From Monoplex corrugatus (Eukaryota > Mollusca > Gastropoda > Littorinimorpha > Ranellidae): a stretch of DNA of 64,000 nucleotides. The stretch covers positions 166,567,236 through 166,631,235 of the forward strand of contig CM060305.1 of assembly GCA_030674185.1 (NCBI GenBank). Direction: 5' to 3'. Below the pieces are notes generated by a model. The model worked only from the letters and a program-made list of their open reading frames with translations. It was not told the DNA's origin and made no database searches. The position numbers and the translations under genes were made by a program. Below, in pieces: positions 52,027 to 64,000 of this stretch; the stretch's first letter is position 1; each line of letters begins with the position of its first letter.

Positions 52027-53790
52027 CTATACATAGTACATGGTACAACAGGCTATACACAATACGTGGTACAACAGGGCTATACATAATACGTGGTACA
52101 ACAGGGCTATACATAATACGTGGTACAACAGGGCTATACATAATACGTGGTACAACAGGGCTATACATAATACGTGGTACAACAGGGCTATACATAATAC
52201 GTGGTACAACAGGGCTATACATAATACGTGGTACAACAGGGCTATACATAATACGTGGTACAACAGGGCTATACATAATACGTGGTACAACAGAGCTATA
52301 CATAATACGTGGTACAACAGGGCTATACATAATACGTGGTACAACAGGGCTATACATAATACGTGGTACAACAGAGCTATACATAATACGTGGTACAACA
52401 GGAGCTATACATAATACGTGGTACAACAGGGCTATACATAATACGTGGTACAACAGAGCTATACATAATACGTGGTACAACAGAGCTATACACAATACAT
52501 GGTACAACAGAGCTATACATAATACATGGTACAACAGGGCTATACACAATACATGGTACAACAGGGCTATACATAATACGTGGTACAACAGGGCTATACA
52601 CAATACATGGTACAACAGGGCTATACATAATACGTGGTACAACAGAGCTATACATAATACGTGGTACAACAGGTCTATACACAATACATGGTACAACAGA
52701 GCTATACATAATACGTGGTACAACAGAGCTATACACAATACATGGTACAACAGGGCTATACATAATACGTGGTACAACAGAGCTATACATAATACGTGGT
52801 ACAACAGGGCTATACATAATACATGGTACAACAGGGCTATACACAATACATGGTACAACAGGGCTATACACAATACGTGGTACAACAGGGCTATACACAA
52901 TACATGGTACAACAGGGCTATACACAATACATGGTACAACAGGGCTATACATAATACAACAGGGCTATACATAATACGTGGTACAATAGAGCTATACATA
53001 ATACGTGATAGAACAGGGCTATACATAATACATGGTACAACAGAGCTATACACAATACATGGTACAATAGGGCTATACATAATACATGGTACAACAGGGC
53101 TATACATAATACATGGTACAACAGGGTTATACATAATACGTGGTACAACAGGGCTATACATAATACATGGTACAACAGGGCTATACATAATACATGGTAC
53201 ATCAGGGCAATACATAATACATGGTAGAACAGGGCTATATACATAATACATGGTACAACAGAGCTATACATAATACATGGTACAACAGAGCTATACATAA
53301 TACGTGGTACAACAGAGCTATACATAATACATGGTACAACAGGGCTATACATAATACATGGTACAACAGGCTATACATAATACATGGTACAACAGGGCTA
53401 TACATTATACAACAGGGCTATAATAATACATGGTACAACAGGGCTATACATAATACATGGTACAACAGGGTTATACATTATACAACAGGGCAATACATAC
53501 TACATGGTACAACAGGGCTATACATAATACATGGTACAACAGGGCTATACATAATACATGGTACAACAGGGCTATACATAATACATGGTACAACAGGGCT
53601 ATACATAATACATGGTACAACAGGGCTATACATAATACATAGTAGAACAGGGCTATACATAATACATGGTACAACAGGGCTATACATAATACATGGTACA
53701 TCAGGGCAATACATAATACAACAGGGCTATACATAATACAACAGGGCTATACACAAGACATGGTACAACAGGGCTATACATGATACATGG
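52027..53790. repeat. Minisatellite, 27 bp unit, about 65 copies
   Basis: Unit GGTACAACAGGGCTATACAT then AATACGT. Variants are ACAT for ACGT, CACAAT for CATAAT and AGAGC for AGGGC, and they cluster in blocks. Unit length divisible by three keeps frames open on both strands (417 and 420 codons). No promoter, splice or folded-protein evidence. Confidence 0.97.
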
Positions 53791-53975
53791 TACAAACAAT
53801 TAAAATGTCACACAAACTACCAACAATCACGTTCTGAGTAGTTGGGCCCTGACCTTGACGGACCGGTCTGAATGAATCTTTAAGAAATAACTATTCCTAC
53901 AATATCACACGATCGTCTCAAATCTAGTGAAAATCCGTTCTCAAACAACTGAGATAGCTTCAAGTAAATACTTTT

Positions 53976-54340
53976 CGCAGAGCCATGGATACGAGCTCAG
54001 TCCTACCGTCATCATCATGTGCCTGCCACATGGCGTTGGCGATCATGGCCCGCCATACGAATCTATCCCTTGTCACCGCAAGTACGTCTTCCACCCTCTC
54101 TATCCTCAGCCACCCTGCAAGTCCGTTCAATATTTTCTCCCTGGGTCTACCTGGTGTTCTCTTTCCTTCCACCTTTCTTGTTGTGACCAGGTGCTTTAAT
54201 TCCTCTTTCCTTCTTTATCAATGATCTTCTTGTGTCTGCCTCCATCAAAACTGTCCCGTTTGCTTTCTTCGCTGTCCATAGAACTCTCAACATTCTTCTT
54301 AGAAACTACATTTCGGCTGCCTCAATTTTGTTCTGGCTTT
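53976..54340 (-). mobile_element. RTE-like LINE 3' end
   Basis: Minus strand encodes KRTPGRPREKILNGLAGWL and a VEDVLAVTRDR segment, the C-terminus of an endonuclease-reverse transcriptase. Shares most of its length with 61765-62180 (-) and 60376-60580 (+). Frame is broken near 54200. Confidence 0.75.
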
Positions 54341-54354
54341 GTGTGTTTCAGTCC

Positions 54355-54600
54355 TACCAACAACAATGAAGTGTAGCCTGTTCGTTGCCCATCTTAAAGT
54401 TTACATCATTCTGGTATTGTCAGCTTCGTGTTAGATCCTTCTCCCATCACATTTCAAGACCTTGCCAGCGCATGTGGATGTGTCCAGCCCAGGAAATCTG
54501 CCAGATAGTTGCTGGCAGATTTGGTTTGAGCGCATGTGAGATTGTCCGAGTGCGATGGCCCCAACTCCAGACTTCATATTTTGGACACCCCAACTTCTCC
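54355..54600 (+). mobile_element. SINE family A
   Basis: Contains TTTCAAGACCTTGCCAGCGC, GTTGCTGGCAGATTTGG and GATTGTCCGAGTGCGATGG, in the family order. Confidence 0.65.
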
Positions 54601-55019
54601 CAATATGGACTTCTGGTCCACAGTTATTCATTCGTGACACTTCATGGAAAGAGCTAGGCTTACAAACCAAAGCGGGTTAAAAAGAATCCCAATACAAAAT
54701 CTGAACAACTTTGCTGACATATTTTCTGTAATCCTTTCTGCATAAAATGGGAGACCGCAAGAATGATTTGATCGTCTTGTTTGTTATTCCATTCGTTTTT
54801 GTTCAATATACGTATGTATTAATAAAACAAAGCGTACCGTTGTTGGAATATTGTAATAGTGATGTCATAACTGTGTCGTTTAGTTTTTAAACCGGCGTTT
54901 TGCAATGAGAACAGCGTGACCTTTAAACAAATACATCTTTTAATTCTTTTTTTCGTAAATAGGGAAACTATTAGATAGATAGACCATCATTCTTCTTTCG
55001 CCATATTTTCCACGCTTGT

Positions 55020-55145
55020 GCCATGATCACCATACACATGGCACCTGTGACGTTAGTGCATATGGAATTCGTTCTGAGCGCGGAGACGTCATCTTGAGAA
55101 ACTGAAACTAAAACTGAAACTGAAAATGAAACTGAAACTGAAAAT
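55020..55145 (+). repeat. Dispersed repeat, related to 28470-28560
   Basis: Shared blocks as described there; ends in a short (GAAACT)n stretch. Confidence 0.5.
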
Positions 55146-55199
55146 CAAACAGGCAGACATATATCCTTCAGTGTCAGTGTCAATTAAACAAATCTTCCT

Positions 55200-55307
<108 letters not shown>

Positions 55308-55544
55308 TTCTCTTTTTTTGTGCAGTAGGGAAAAAAACTACAGAAAGGAAGCTGCAAGTCAAGCATCAAATGGTACCCATATTACCAGTGTCGGCAGTCT
55401 ACCGTGCACTATGGTATTCAGCAAGAAACAGGGGGGAAATAACACCAAAAACTATCCATAATTATTGTCAGATGTCTGACCATGCAGACGACGAGCGAAA
55501 CAACAATGAATGTCGGTATCAGTAATCAACATTAAAAACTGGCC

Positions 55545-56070
55545 TGTTTGCTTTTTTTTTTTTAATATAGATCCGTGGACTCATGATCTGACATCTCGAG
55601 TTCAATCCCATCCCGCAACTGACCTTTTGCAGGAAGCTGGTGGATAGTGTGAGGGAGTCAAAGGGTTTGGCTTTTGCGGTTGGTAGATAGTTTTGCAGGA
55701 GTCTTCAGGGTTAATGTTGCAGGGTTAATGTTTCATGATTCTGATGGCGTCAGCTTAGTGTTTCAAGGGTCGCTACTCACCCCCACCCCATTTCAAGACC
55801 TTGCCAGCCGTGTGGAACTGTCTGTAGTGATGAATTCCAAACTCCAAACTTGCTGCTCATAATAATGCTTCGATCAATCTAGTGGTGTCAACCTGGTGTT
55901 TGACAGACCCTGTCCCACCCACTCCCCGTCCGTCCTCCTTTCATTTCGGGTACTTGCCGACGCATAGGGTTCTCAGGGAGTCCGCCAGCTGACAGATGGC
56001 AGAATGGACGGAGCGCATATGCACTTGTCCGAGAGCAACGAATTCTTCTTGAATAAACTTCAAATTTCAA
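55545..56070 (+). mobile_element. SINE family A, interrupted by fold-back remnant
   Basis: Head GTGGACTCATGATCTGACAT and CGAGTTCAATCCCATCCCGC at 55575-55620. The body resumes at 55740-55860 and again at 55875-56065. Between them (55615-55730) lies a partial TTAA-family fold-back (GCAGGAAGCTGGTGGATAG, GGGAGTCAAAGGG). Confidence 0.65.
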
Positions 56071-56139
56071 ACTTCAAGTACTTGTCCACAATCAATAATC
56101 CCACCGTGCAGGCATGTCACATTCTGCCGCACTCGTCAT

Positions 56140-58617
56140 GCAGTTACCCATGGTCTTACTGCATGCAGGTTACCCATTAGAGCATGCAGGTTACCCATGG
56201 TCTTACTGCATGCAGGTTACCCATTAGAGCATGCAGGTTACCCATGGTCTTACTGCATGCAGGTTACCCATTAGAGCATGCAGGTTACCCATGGTCTTAC
56301 TGCATGCAGGTTACCCATTAGAGCATGCAGGTTACCTATGGTCTTACTGCATGCAGGTTACCCTTTAGAGCATGCAGGTTACCTATGGTCTTACTGCATG
56401 CAGGTTACCCATTAGAGCATGCAGGTTACCTATGGTCTTACTGCATGCAGGTTACCCATTAGAGTATGCAGGTTACCCATGGTCTTACTGCATGCAGGTT
56501 ACCCATAAGCGCTTAGATTTGATTTTATCAAGATTTTGCGCTATATAAATATTGTAATTATTATAATTATTACTGCATGCAGGTTACCCATTAGAGCATG
56601 CAGGTTACCCATTAGAGCATGCAGGTTACCCATTAGAGCATGCAGGTTACCCATTAGAGCATGCAGGTTACCCATTAGAGCATGCAGGTTACCCATTAGA
56701 ACATGCAGGTTACCCATAGTCTTACTGCATGCAGGTTACCCATTAGAGCACGCAGGTTACCCATTAGAGCATGCAGGTTACCCATGGTCTTACTGCATGC
56801 AGGTTACCCATTAGAGCATGCAGGTTACCTATGGTTTTACTGCATGCAGGTTACCCATTAGAGCATGCAGGTTACCCATAGTCTTACTGCACGCAGGTTA
56901 CCCATTAGAGCATGCAGGTTACCCATGGTCTTACTGCATGCAGGTTACCATTAGAGCATGCAGGTTACCCATTAGAGCATGCAGGTTACCTATGGTCTTA
57001 CTGCATGCAGGTTACCCATTAGAGTATGCAGGTTACCTATGGTCTTACTGCATGCAGGTTACCCATTAGAGCATGCAGGTTACCTATGGTCTTACTGCAT
57101 GCAGGTTACCCATTAGAGCATGCAGGTTACCTATGGTCTTACTGCATGCAGGTTACCCATTAGAGCATGCAGGTTACCTATGGTCTTACGCATGCAGGTT
57201 ACCCATTAGAGCATGCAGGTTACCTATGGTCTTACTGCATGCAGGTTACCCATTAGAGTATGCAGGTTACCCATGGTCTTACTGCATGCAGGTTACCCAT
57301 TAGAGCATGCAGGTTAAACCATGGTCTTACTGCATGCAGGTTACCTATGGTCTTACTGCACGCAGGTTACCCATTAGAGCATGCAGGTTACCCATGGTCT
57401 TACTACATGCAGGTTACCCATTAGAGCATGCAGTTACCCATTAGAGCATGCAGGTTACCCATGGTCTTACTGCATGCAGGTTACCCATTAGAGCATGCAG
57501 GTTACCCATGGTCTTACTGCATGCAGGTTACCTATGGTCTTACTGCATGCAGGTTACCCATTAGAGCATGCAGGTTACCCATTAGAGCATGCAAGTTACC
57601 CATTAGAGTATGCAGGTTACCCATGTCTTACGCATGCAGGTTACCCATTAGAGCATGCAGGTTACCCATGGTCTTACTGCATGCAGGTTACCCATTAGAG
57701 CATGCAGGTTACCCATTAAAGCATGCAGGTTACCCATGGTCTACTATATGCAGGTTACCCATTAGAGCATGCAGGTTACCAATTAGAGCATGCAGTTACC
57801 CATTACAGCATGCAGGTTACCCATGGTCTTACTGCATGCAGGTTACCCATTAGAGCATGCAGGTTACCCATTAGAGCCTGCAGGTTACCCATTAGAGCCT
57901 GCAGGTTACCCATTAGAGCATGCAGGTTACCCATTAGGACATGAAGGTTACACATTAGAGTATGCAGGTTACCCATTAGAACATGCAGGTTATCCATTAG
58001 AACATGCAGGTTATCCATTAGAACATGCAGGTTACCCATGGTCTTACTGCATGCAGGTTACCTATGGTCTTACTGCATGCATGTTACCCATTAGAGCATG
58101 CAGGTTACCTATGGTCTTACTGCATGCAGGTTACCCATTAGAGCATGCAGGTTACCCATTAGAGCTGCAGGTTACCCATGGTCTTATTGCATGCAGGTTA
58201 CCCATTAGAGCATGCAGGTTACCCATTAGAGCATGCAGGTTACCCATGGTCTTACTGCATGCAGATTACCTATTAGAGCATGCAGGTTACCCATGGTACT
58301 TACGCATGCAGGTTACCCATTAGAGCATGCAGGTTACCCATTAGAGCACACAGGTTACCCATTAGAACATGCAGGTTACCCATTACAGCATGCAGGTTAC
58401 CCATTAGAGCATACAGGTTACCCATTAGAGCATGCAGGTTACCCATTAGAGCATGCGGGTTACCCATTAGAGCATGCAGGTTACCCATTACAGCATGCAG
58501 GTTACCCATTAGAGTATGCAGGTTACCATTAGAGTACGCAGATTACCCACCAGAGTATGCAGGTTACCCATCAGAGTATGCAGGTTACCCATCAGAGTAT
58601 GCAGATTACCCATCACT
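56140..58617. repeat. Composite minisatellite of 21-bp and 26-bp units
   Basis: Unit A is GCATGCAGGTTACCCATTAG then A (21 bp). Unit B is GCATGCAGGTTACCCATGGT then CTTACT (26 bp). The left part alternates A and B (47-bp higher-order unit); later parts have runs of A alone. Most units start with the palindrome GCATGC. A family B SINE tail interrupts it at 56505-56575, and a LINE remnant abuts its right end. Confidence 0.96.
56505..56575 (-). mobile_element. SINE 3' tail, family B, copy 3, inside the minisatellite
   Basis: Reverse complement of the 42-nt core lies at 56508-56549, followed by an ATTATAATTATT tail, with minisatellite sequence on both sides. Confidence 0.85.
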
Positions 58618-59055
58618 AACGAAGAAGTGCGCCAAACCATCAAGCAACACATTAGACCATTTGAAGACCTGCTGATTTCAGTTAATAAGAAAAGACAAAA
58701 ACATAAAACGTTGCTATGGCCATGTGACAAGATCCAGTAGCCTTGCTAAATCAATCTTCCAGGGAACTGCTGAGGAAGGGACACTGAGAGGAAGACAGAA
58801 AGAACGATGGGCTGACAACATTACACAATGGACAGACTTTGGTACAAAACCACAGCTGGAGGAATCTGGTACAGCGCCCCACTGTCTCTTCGTAGAGTTA
58901 AGGGAGGAGAAGAAGACACTGGTGGAGGACTTGTGGGCATACAAGAAGTCAGTCCTTGCTTTGCAGTCGAACTGCACACTCTGTACACGCGAAACCTTCA
59001 GTCCACCTAGCTGTGAATGGGTAGGGGAAGGTAAAGAGCAAGGAAAATGAGATGG
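58606..59055 (+). mobile_element. LINE C-terminal remnant
   Basis: Reads TNEEVRQTIKQHIRPFEDLL, then after a frame change near 58725 SSSLAKSIFQGTAEEGTLRG and RQKERWADNITQWTDFG. This is the familiar C-terminal tail of endonuclease-reverse transcriptase LINEs. Disabled by the frameshift. Confidence 0.8.
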
Positions 59056-59059
59056 GCAG

Positions 59060-60370
59060 AGCCCTCATAATGCTGGCCCCGAGAAAAGCTGGTCTTTATC
59101 CTCTCACTCCCCTCCGACGTCAGGATTACGGGACAACATTTACATGACTGATTAAGAAATAACATTAACTGTATATTTTAATCCACCAGGCAGTGCTTTG
59201 AAGAGACAAACACCCTCTCACTTCCATGTGATCCCAGGGTTAAGGAACTACATCTGCATTCTTTAAAACATGTTTTGAATTATTTTGACGGTATTTTGTC
59301 GTTATTTTTTTTCATCATATTTTAAATTCTTTGTGCAAGAAACAATACAGAATGGTGCAACCCAGGGCCTCTCCTGACGTGCAAGGCCATCAATAAGCAG
59401 AATGTTCTTTTAATTGTTTGCTTGCCTTTTCAGTAGAAAATAACTGGTTGCGAATTTGCTTGGGCTGTGCCCTGTGGTCATCTGAGGTAAGTGTGTCGAT
59501 TGAAACTGAGAGCCACCCCCACAACTGAAGGCCATGAAAATCGATATCAGAATGGTTTCCCACCCTTTGCTGCACCTGACTGACTTGAAAAGTTCACGCG
59601 CATATCGTGCCATTTGAAGGCGTGACACAGTGTCGGTTTACCGTTGTTAGCACGTCTCATGCCCTGGGGGGAAAAAGAGGAAGGTCACTGAAAGCGTGTG
59701 TTAAAAAAGAACACGAGAATGACATTAAATCAACATGCATGATAATTCTCAATACAGTTTAACAGTACATAGCTAAGGCGCGTTATTAAACTTCCTTTCT
59801 CTGAATAACATGCACACGTCGTGCAGATCAAGGGGCGTAATTACAACTGAGAAAGCTCGATAAATAGTTGATAAAAAGACACCAGGAGTGTTGGTTTCAA
59901 CTAGCATTTTACAATGACTGGGTATGTCGACTACGACAGATGTAGCTTATGCCGTTCTGAAGAAAACACCACTTATGATTACTTGCGGTATTGTCGTACC
60001 CAGAATGTGTTGTAAAGGAAGTAGATACACTGTACACAGAAATGGGAAACCTGTGTACGACTGGGCCTAAATGTTAATCTGGTTCTGTTTTGGGGCAGAC
60101 AATAACAGACGAAGCAGATGATCTTGCTGTCTTATTTGCAAAGCTTTTCGTCAACAAATGTAGAATTCACAAAACAAAGCCAAGCATACTAAACATTCAT
60201 CAGTTGACATTTGAAGATAAAGCAGAAAAAAATATGTCCCACTTAGAAATGAGCAATCATAGCTTTGAGAAGATGTGGTTATCTTGTATTAAAAGCTATC
60301 AGAGGGCAGAACGCACACGACTCCTGTTTGTTTATCGGGTTTTGAGCATTTTTACTGTCACATTCATTAG
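59060..60370. other. Intergenic, no feature recognised
   Basis: Short open frames only (for example 60090-60446, whose end runs into the LINE piece). No repeat or gene recognised. Confidence 0.45.
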
Positions 60371-60375
60371 GCCAT

Positions 60376-60602
60376 TTTATGAGGAAAGGGGAATTGGAAC
60401 ACCTGATCACAATGGGAAAGCTGGAGGGAAGGAGAGCACCAGGTAGACCCAGGGAGAAGATACTAGACGGACTTGCAGAGTGGCTGAAGACAGGGAGAGT
60501 GGAAGAGATGCTTGAGGCAACAAGAGATAGAGACAGATGGAAGTCCATAATCGCCAACGCCATGCGGCAAGGCACCTGATGATGATGATGATTGCTGTAA
60601 AA
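60376..60602 (+). mobile_element. RTE-like LINE 3' end, sense copy
   Basis: Encodes LEGRRAPGRPREKILDGLAE then WLKTGRVEEMLEATRDRDR and ends NAMRQGT-stop, followed by a (GAT)n tail at 60580-60595. Same family as 53976 and 61765. Only about the last 65 codons remain. Confidence 0.8.
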
Positions 60603-61121
60603 TGAGCTTAAATATGATTTTGTATCTGCACTTGGATATGAATGAAAGGACTGGACTCAGTAGTGTTAAGGCATTATCCTTGAACTGACATGAGAAACGT
60701 TGTACGCTACTAGTACTAACGAGGAAGGGAAATAACAGATTTAATGATATTACACTTCTGCTCTCGTATAAAAGAACTCATTTCATAAGAATTGCATGAG
60801 AATTGTTTGTCATATTGTGTGCCATGCAAAAAGGAGCATTAGAAAAAGTGAGCTCCCTTGCGCTCACTCACAGGTTGCATGGCAAAGAGCTACAAAATAA
60901 CATTACGCTTTTAAAACAGACACGTTAAAACTATTTCATTAATAAACACGTGACCCAAATTTGATTGAAAATCCTTTAACTTGATAAAGATCCAGGAAAT
61001 CCCGCTCGAAGATTTTTGTTGGTATTCTTTATTCGTTTCATCTCTGTCTGTCCGTCTGTTTGTGTGCTGCTATGAATCCCATTTCGTTTTTTTTCATTCC
61101 GTTTTTTTTCCTTTCAATTTC

Positions 61122-61152
<31 letters not shown>

Positions 61153-61250
61153 TTTTATATAGACCGGAGAGAAGTTTATGTCTGTATATGTGTCTGTATA
61201 TGTGTCTGTATATGTGTCTGTATATGTGTCTGTATATGTGTCTGTCTCTT
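61122..61250. repeat. Poly-A run and (TGTCTGTATA)n
   Basis: About 25 A residues at 61123-61147, then six copies of a 12-bp TATATGTGTCTG unit from about 61183. A (CAAAG)n run follows at 61410-61440. Confidence 0.9.
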
Positions 61251-61735
61251 CTAACAAACTGTGTTGGCCAGATTCCCTCACATCTTTCAGGGTGGATCTT
61301 TACAAATTTGGGTAAAATGTGTGGATCGTTCAGGAATCAATCGGAAATGTACGAGTGTAGAAGTCATGGTGCCAAATAAAGATCACATGGAAAAAAGAAA
61401 GAAAGCCAAAGCAAAGCAAAGCAAAGCAAAGCAAAGCAAATCACCACCACCGAAAAAATCCAATACTTGCTTAGAATCCACACTTTTTGAGGAAGGTATG
61501 TTTGTATGACTTGGCAATCTAATTCATTCATTGCCATGTTTTCTGTGTCGCTTCATTCAGCATTGCTCCCACGCCACTAGCTTCGGCTCCGCTACAACCC
61601 AGTGGACTGAAGCACCAGTGCCACAAAGTCTGTAGACATCAGCAACGTCGAGCCGCTGCACGGCCACCCACTGCCACTGGACTACCTACCTATGTGAAGC
61701 GTGCCTTGTCAACCCTGATCCAACTTACTAGGGAT

Positions 61736-62180
61736 CACCATCATCATCATCATCATCAGCATCATCATCATCATCATCAAGTGCCCTGCCGCATGGCGTT
61801 GGCGATTACGGCCCTTCATATGCATCTATCCCTTGTCACCGCAAGCACATCTTCCACCCTCTCTGTCCTCAGCCACCCTGCAAGTCCGTCCAGTATTTTC
61901 TCTCTTTGTCTACCTGGTGGTCTCTTTCTCTCCAGCTTTCCTGTTGTGACCAGGTGATGTAATTCCCCTTTCATAAAATGACCTACACATGTTGCTTGTC
62001 TTTTCCTAATCTTCTTTATCAATGATATTCTTGTGTCTGCCACCATCAACACTGTCTCGTTTGTTTTCTTTGCTGTCCATGGAACTCTCAACATTCATCT
62101 TAGAAACCACATCTCGGCTGCCTCAATCTTGTTCTGGCTCTGCGTGTTGACTGTCCACGCCTCGCAACCGTACAACATTA
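61736..62180 (-). mobile_element. RTE-like LINE 3' end with (CAT)n tail
   Basis: Minus strand encodes KKTNETVLMVADTRISLIKK, GHFMKGELHHLVTTGKLERK and RQREKILDGLAGWLRTERVE. The frame is open for about 92 codons (61816-62094). The (CAT)n run at 61736-61781 is the element's 3' simple-repeat tail on that strand. Confidence 0.82.
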
Positions 62181-62492
62181 TCGGTTCTATATAACGTTCA
62201 ACAAGGGATACTGCCCAATAATTCCCTCAACTAACAGCACTTTTTTTTTGCTAGGACAAACAGAAGTGGAGAACCTTCGTCGCTGCCCTACATGCCAAAG
62301 GCATAATAGGCAATAAGTAAGTAAGTCAGAACAGAAATCGCTCAGTCACGGAGCTACACACTGTGTGAGCGACCCCCAGAGCAAAGAAACAGCAAGAGCA
62401 TTCTTCCAGCGATAGCCTTCACGAACCATCACCACTACACATACACAGCCCTTGGCATGGAAGCGGCACAGGAAACCAAAACCGAGGTCATC

Positions 62493-62796
62493 TTAACGGT
62501 TTGACCCCCGCACCCTATCCACCAACTGCAAATACTTAACCCTTTGACTCCCTCAACTTCTTCATTAATGTTCTTCTTGTGTCTGCCTCCTTCGAGACTG
62601 TCTCGTTTGTTTTCTTTGCTGTCCATGGAACTCTTTAACATTCTTCTAAGAAACCACATTTCAGTTGCCTCAATCTTGTTCTGACCAGCTTAGCTGATGA
62701 ATAGGGTGACAGAGCCAAAGGGTTAAGTGCTTACTTTGCTGGCATGGTTGACAATGCAGGATGCTGGTGGACAGGATGCGGGAGTTAAAGGATTAA
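62493..62796. mobile_element. TTAA-bounded fold-back element, copy 4, with LINE insert
   Basis: TTAA ends at 62493 and 62793. Left outer and start of inner repeat (62497-62558) and right inner and outer repeats (62690-62792) are recognisable. The centre is replaced by about 125 bp of RTE-like LINE 3' sequence (62560-62690, minus strand). Confidence 0.7.
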
Positions 62797-62811
62797 CAAC
62801 ATGACATGTTA

Positions 62812-62995
62812 GGCCACAGAATCTGGGACAAACTTTGTAGTATGTCATTATGTCACACGCAAACAATGCATTGCATTTTCATTTCGGATTGAGACTGTGG
62901 ACCGGGCTGCATTCACGCTCCCTTTCACAAACAATTCCGGCGTTAACCAGGCCGGAAGGATACAGACACTCACAGTGGTGGTCTCATGCTTGGAT
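62812..62995 (+). mobile_element. Dispersed repeat family C, copy 3
   Basis: GGCCACAGAATCTGGGACAA and TTTCGGATTGAGACTGTGGA, as in the copy at 10610-10710. Confidence 0.55.
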
Positions 62996-63034
62996 CACAT
63001 CATAAAGGGTTGGAGTGCGGGGTTTGTTTCAAGA

Positions 63035-63305
63035 ACAGTTCACACATACAGACAGTTCCATATGCGCTCCACCCAAACCTGCCAGCAGTTCTTTAGCGGA
63101 CTCTCTGAGCCTGTGCAAAACCCTATGCGCTGGCAATGTCTTGCTTGAAATGGGGAGTGGAGGAAAGAGGGACGTATGAAACACCAAGTTGGCACCGCCG
63201 GAATGATGGAAGCATTATGATGCGCAGCGAACAGGCCAGTTTTCAATGTTGCGGGCTGGGATTGAACACGAGATCTCTGATCTTGTGTCCACGGCTCTCT
63301 GTGTG
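63035..63305 (-). mobile_element. SINE family A, most complete copy
   Basis: On the minus strand: head GCCGTGGACACAAGATCAGA, B-box-like GTGTTCAATCCCAGCCCGC, body with CATTTCAAGCAAGACATTGC, ending in CTGCTGGCAGGTTTGGGTGG. Confidence 0.7.
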
Positions 63306-63710
63306 TGTGTGTGTGGTGTGTGTATCTCTCTGTCTCTTCTTCTCTGTCAATCTGTCTGTCTGTCTGTCTCTCTCTCTCTATATACATATATATAAGAAGG
63401 AAACACGTCTGCATAAATAAATCCATGGCCCGCCCTAGGGTTAAACCTCTCTCTCTCTAATAGGGAAAATTTTACGTCGGCTTGTTGTCTTTTCTGTTCA
63501 CATTCTGCTTCATCTCTATCTATCTATCTATTATATTATTATATATTATTATATATTATATATATATTATATTATTATTATATATATATTTATATCTATC
63601 TATATATATATGCATATATATATATAATATTATACACATATGTATTTACATATATATACATGTATATACACATATATACACATATATATACACACATGTA
63701 TATAAAAAGA
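63300..63710. repeat. Low-complexity GT, CT and TA/TATC tracts
   Basis: GTGTGTG, (TGTC)n and (CT)n to 63380, then TA-rich microsatellite 63515-63700. A short ATGGCCCGCCCTAGGGTTAA at 63425 repeats the 63737 SINE end. Confidence 0.85.
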
Positions 63711-63734
63711 CGAAAAGGTTCGCAGAAAAATAAA

Positions 63735-63815
63735 ACCATGGCCCGCCCTAGGATTGAACCCACAACCCCTGAGTTATGAGCATGGCACTCTAACCACTGA
63801 AGTAATCGGTCACTG
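63735..63815 (-). mobile_element. tRNA-headed SINE (reverse strand)
   Basis: Minus strand: CAGTGGTTAGAGTGCCATGC (A-box region) and TGTGGGTTCAATCCTAGGGC (B box). A truncated copy of its end lies at 63425. Confidence 0.65.
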
Positions 63816-63894
63816 AAAAATAGAATTTCTTAAGGTACTTGCGACAACAGCTTGTCCTTACTTCAATGCAGACAAGATTTTAAGCAGAACAAAT

Positions 63895-64000
63895 GAAAGT
63901 ACATTTTAGAGCATTACTATAGAAAGACAAACGAAAGTACATTTTAGAGCATTACTATAGAAAGACAAACGAAAATACATTTTAGAGCATTACTATAGAA
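63895..64000. repeat. Minisatellite, 38 bp unit, running off the window
   Basis: Copies begin at 63895, 63933 and 63971; unit contains GAAAGTACATTTTAGAGCAT and TACTATAGAAAGACAAAC. Confidence 0.95.

Noticed and set aside
52000..53250. Open frames of about 417-420 codons on both strands as protein genes
   Set aside because: They are the direct result of a 27-bp tandem unit; the peptides repeat every nine residues, with no start context, splice sites or domain.
60090..60446. 118-codon frame as a gene
   Set aside because: Its 3' end reads the LINE fragment out of frame and the 5' part has no recognisable similarity.

Overview
This is a stretch of animal nuclear DNA: split genes with GT-AG introns, many microsatellites, minisatellites, SINEs, LINE ends and a DIRS retrotransposon, and no bacterial-style gene packing. 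The repeat mix (GT/CA and GA tracts, tRNA-headed SINEs, LINEs ending in simple trinucleotide runs, a DIRS element) fits an invertebrate, most likely a mollusc such as a marine snail. That placement is inference; no single sequence here fixes the species.

The only host gene I can support is the 3' part of a FAM13 (FAM13A/B-type) homologue on the + strand. I assembled 23 coding exons between 1794 and 37877, about 799 codons, with matching reading phase at every junction and a stop at 37875-37877. The C-terminal half carries the charged, coiled-coil-prone segments typical of FAM13 proteins. The N-terminal RhoGAP domain known from vertebrate FAM13A would lie upstream of this window. One intron has a GC donor. 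A 3' UTR with polyadenylation signals follows.

The introns hold most of the novelty. Between exons w15 and w16 sits a full-length DIRS-type tyrosine-recombinase retrotransposon (17614-23368) with open Gag, reverse transcriptase/RNase H/methyltransferase-like and tyrosine recombinase frames, inverted terminal repeats and the expected internal complementary region. Two other introns contain tandem arrays that have captured an exon edge. One array (24936-26490) repeats the last 21 nt of exon w17 plus its donor. The other (28790-29740) repeats the acceptor and first 21 nt of exon w20, in exactly 88-bp steps. Many units in both arrays look like small exons that would splice in frame. A third array (35630-37095) has exon-like units with both splice signals but carries stops.

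Downstream of the gene (about 39.4-64 kb) I see no convincing host gene. This part holds LINE 3' ends (43.5-44.1, 50.25-51.06, 53.98-54.33, 58.6-59.05, 60.38-60.6 and 61.74-62.18 kb), a tRNA-headed SINE family, a fold-back element at 48.05-48.45 kb, and two large minisatellites (27-bp unit at 52.03-53.79 kb; mixed 21/26-bp units at 56.14-58.62 kb). A TTAA-bounded fold-back family recurs at 0.3, 27.9, 55.6 and 62.5 kb, once as a perfect 96-bp palindrome. A 432-bp MITE (30235-30666) and a possible decayed piggyBac-like element (31463-34419) lie in late introns.
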